This document shows positions 22,158 through 22,208 of a stretch of DNA of 22,208 nt, in pieces. Where the stretch lies: the NCBI GenBank assembly GCA_029933115.1, contig JAOZOT010000002.1, positions 28,639 to 50,846 of the forward strand. The letters run 5' to 3'. Each line of letters begins with the position of its first letter. Position 1 is the first letter of the stretch. A program made the position numbers and the translations under genes. Source of the DNA: Anaerolineae bacterium (lineage in GTDB: Bacteria; Chloroflexota; Anaerolineae; E26-bin7). Below the pieces are notes generated by a model. It ran no database searches. It saw nothing but the letters and a program-made list of their open reading frames with translations, and was not told the origin of the DNA.

Positions 22158-22208
22158 CTATTGATCTTCGTACTCCACCGGGTTGAGCTCAGGAGCGTAT
22201 GCAGGCAG
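22158..22208 (-). pseudogene. Fragment resembling the end of an IS630-type transposase
   Basis: On the minus strand, from the window edge to TAG at 22158-22160, the frame reads LPAYAPELNPVEYEDQ. LP.Y.PELNP.E is the hallmark around the last catalytic Glu of IS630/DDE_3 transposases. Full proteins continue for tens of residues after this (usually VW..LK), so the stop after EDQ implies a truncated or frameshifted remnant. The rest lies outside the window. Confidence 0.55.

Overview
The window looks like a chromosomal piece of a GC-rich, environmental, probably Chloroflexota (Anaerolineae-like) bacterium. The clues are a cytosolic histidine kinase with five GAF domains, a large secreted Ig/FN3-like protein carrying a short FLPIIM motif before its C-terminal domain (a pattern I associate with secreted Chloroflexota proteins), a FecR-domain lipoprotein, and HEPN/MNT and DUF433/DUF5615 pairs. 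This assignment is an inference; no rRNA or marker gene is present.

Region 1 (1-4614, minus strand) is a surface-glycan locus. In transcription order it holds an HddA-like GHMP sugar kinase, a small SMR/EamA-type membrane protein overlapping it by 4 bp, an intrinsic terminator, a GmhB-like heptose bisphosphate phosphatase, a small helix-turn-helix protein, a hexapeptide-repeat acyltransferase and a family 2 glycosyltransferase with C-terminal membrane segments. Kinase plus phosphatase suggests part of the GDP-D-glycero-alpha-D-manno-heptose route; GmhA and HddC are not in view.

Region 2 (4731-13976) is a signalling cluster. An OmpR/PhoB-type regulator on the minus strand diverges from a plus-strand group: REC-GAF5-PAS-histidine kinase, a second OmpR/PhoB-type regulator, a REC-PAS-histidine kinase and a FecR-domain lipoprotein, the last overlapping the kinase by 8 bp. 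Between the divergent genes lie a four-fold 11-bp repeat, two promoters and a long structured leader ending in an intrinsic terminator before the first kinase.

Region 3 (13977-18626) has a structured intergenic region, a promoter and a 1430-residue secreted modular protein. Its promoter carries the same four-unit, 11-bp-period repeat, with the same 10-bp distance to the -10 box, as the promoter of the divergent response regulator. The simplest reading is that one PhoB-type regulator in the cluster controls itself and the secreted protein.

Region 4 (17550-22208) is rearranged accessory DNA. A 1257-bp segment (3' end of the secreted-protein gene, its terminator and part of a small ORF) is repeated 2360 bp downstream with only four differences, all near its left edge. 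A HEPN-MNT toxin-antitoxin-like pair with its own promoter sits between the copies. After the second copy come a DUF433/DUF5615 pair on the minus strand and, at the window edge, a fragment resembling the end of an IS630-type transposase.
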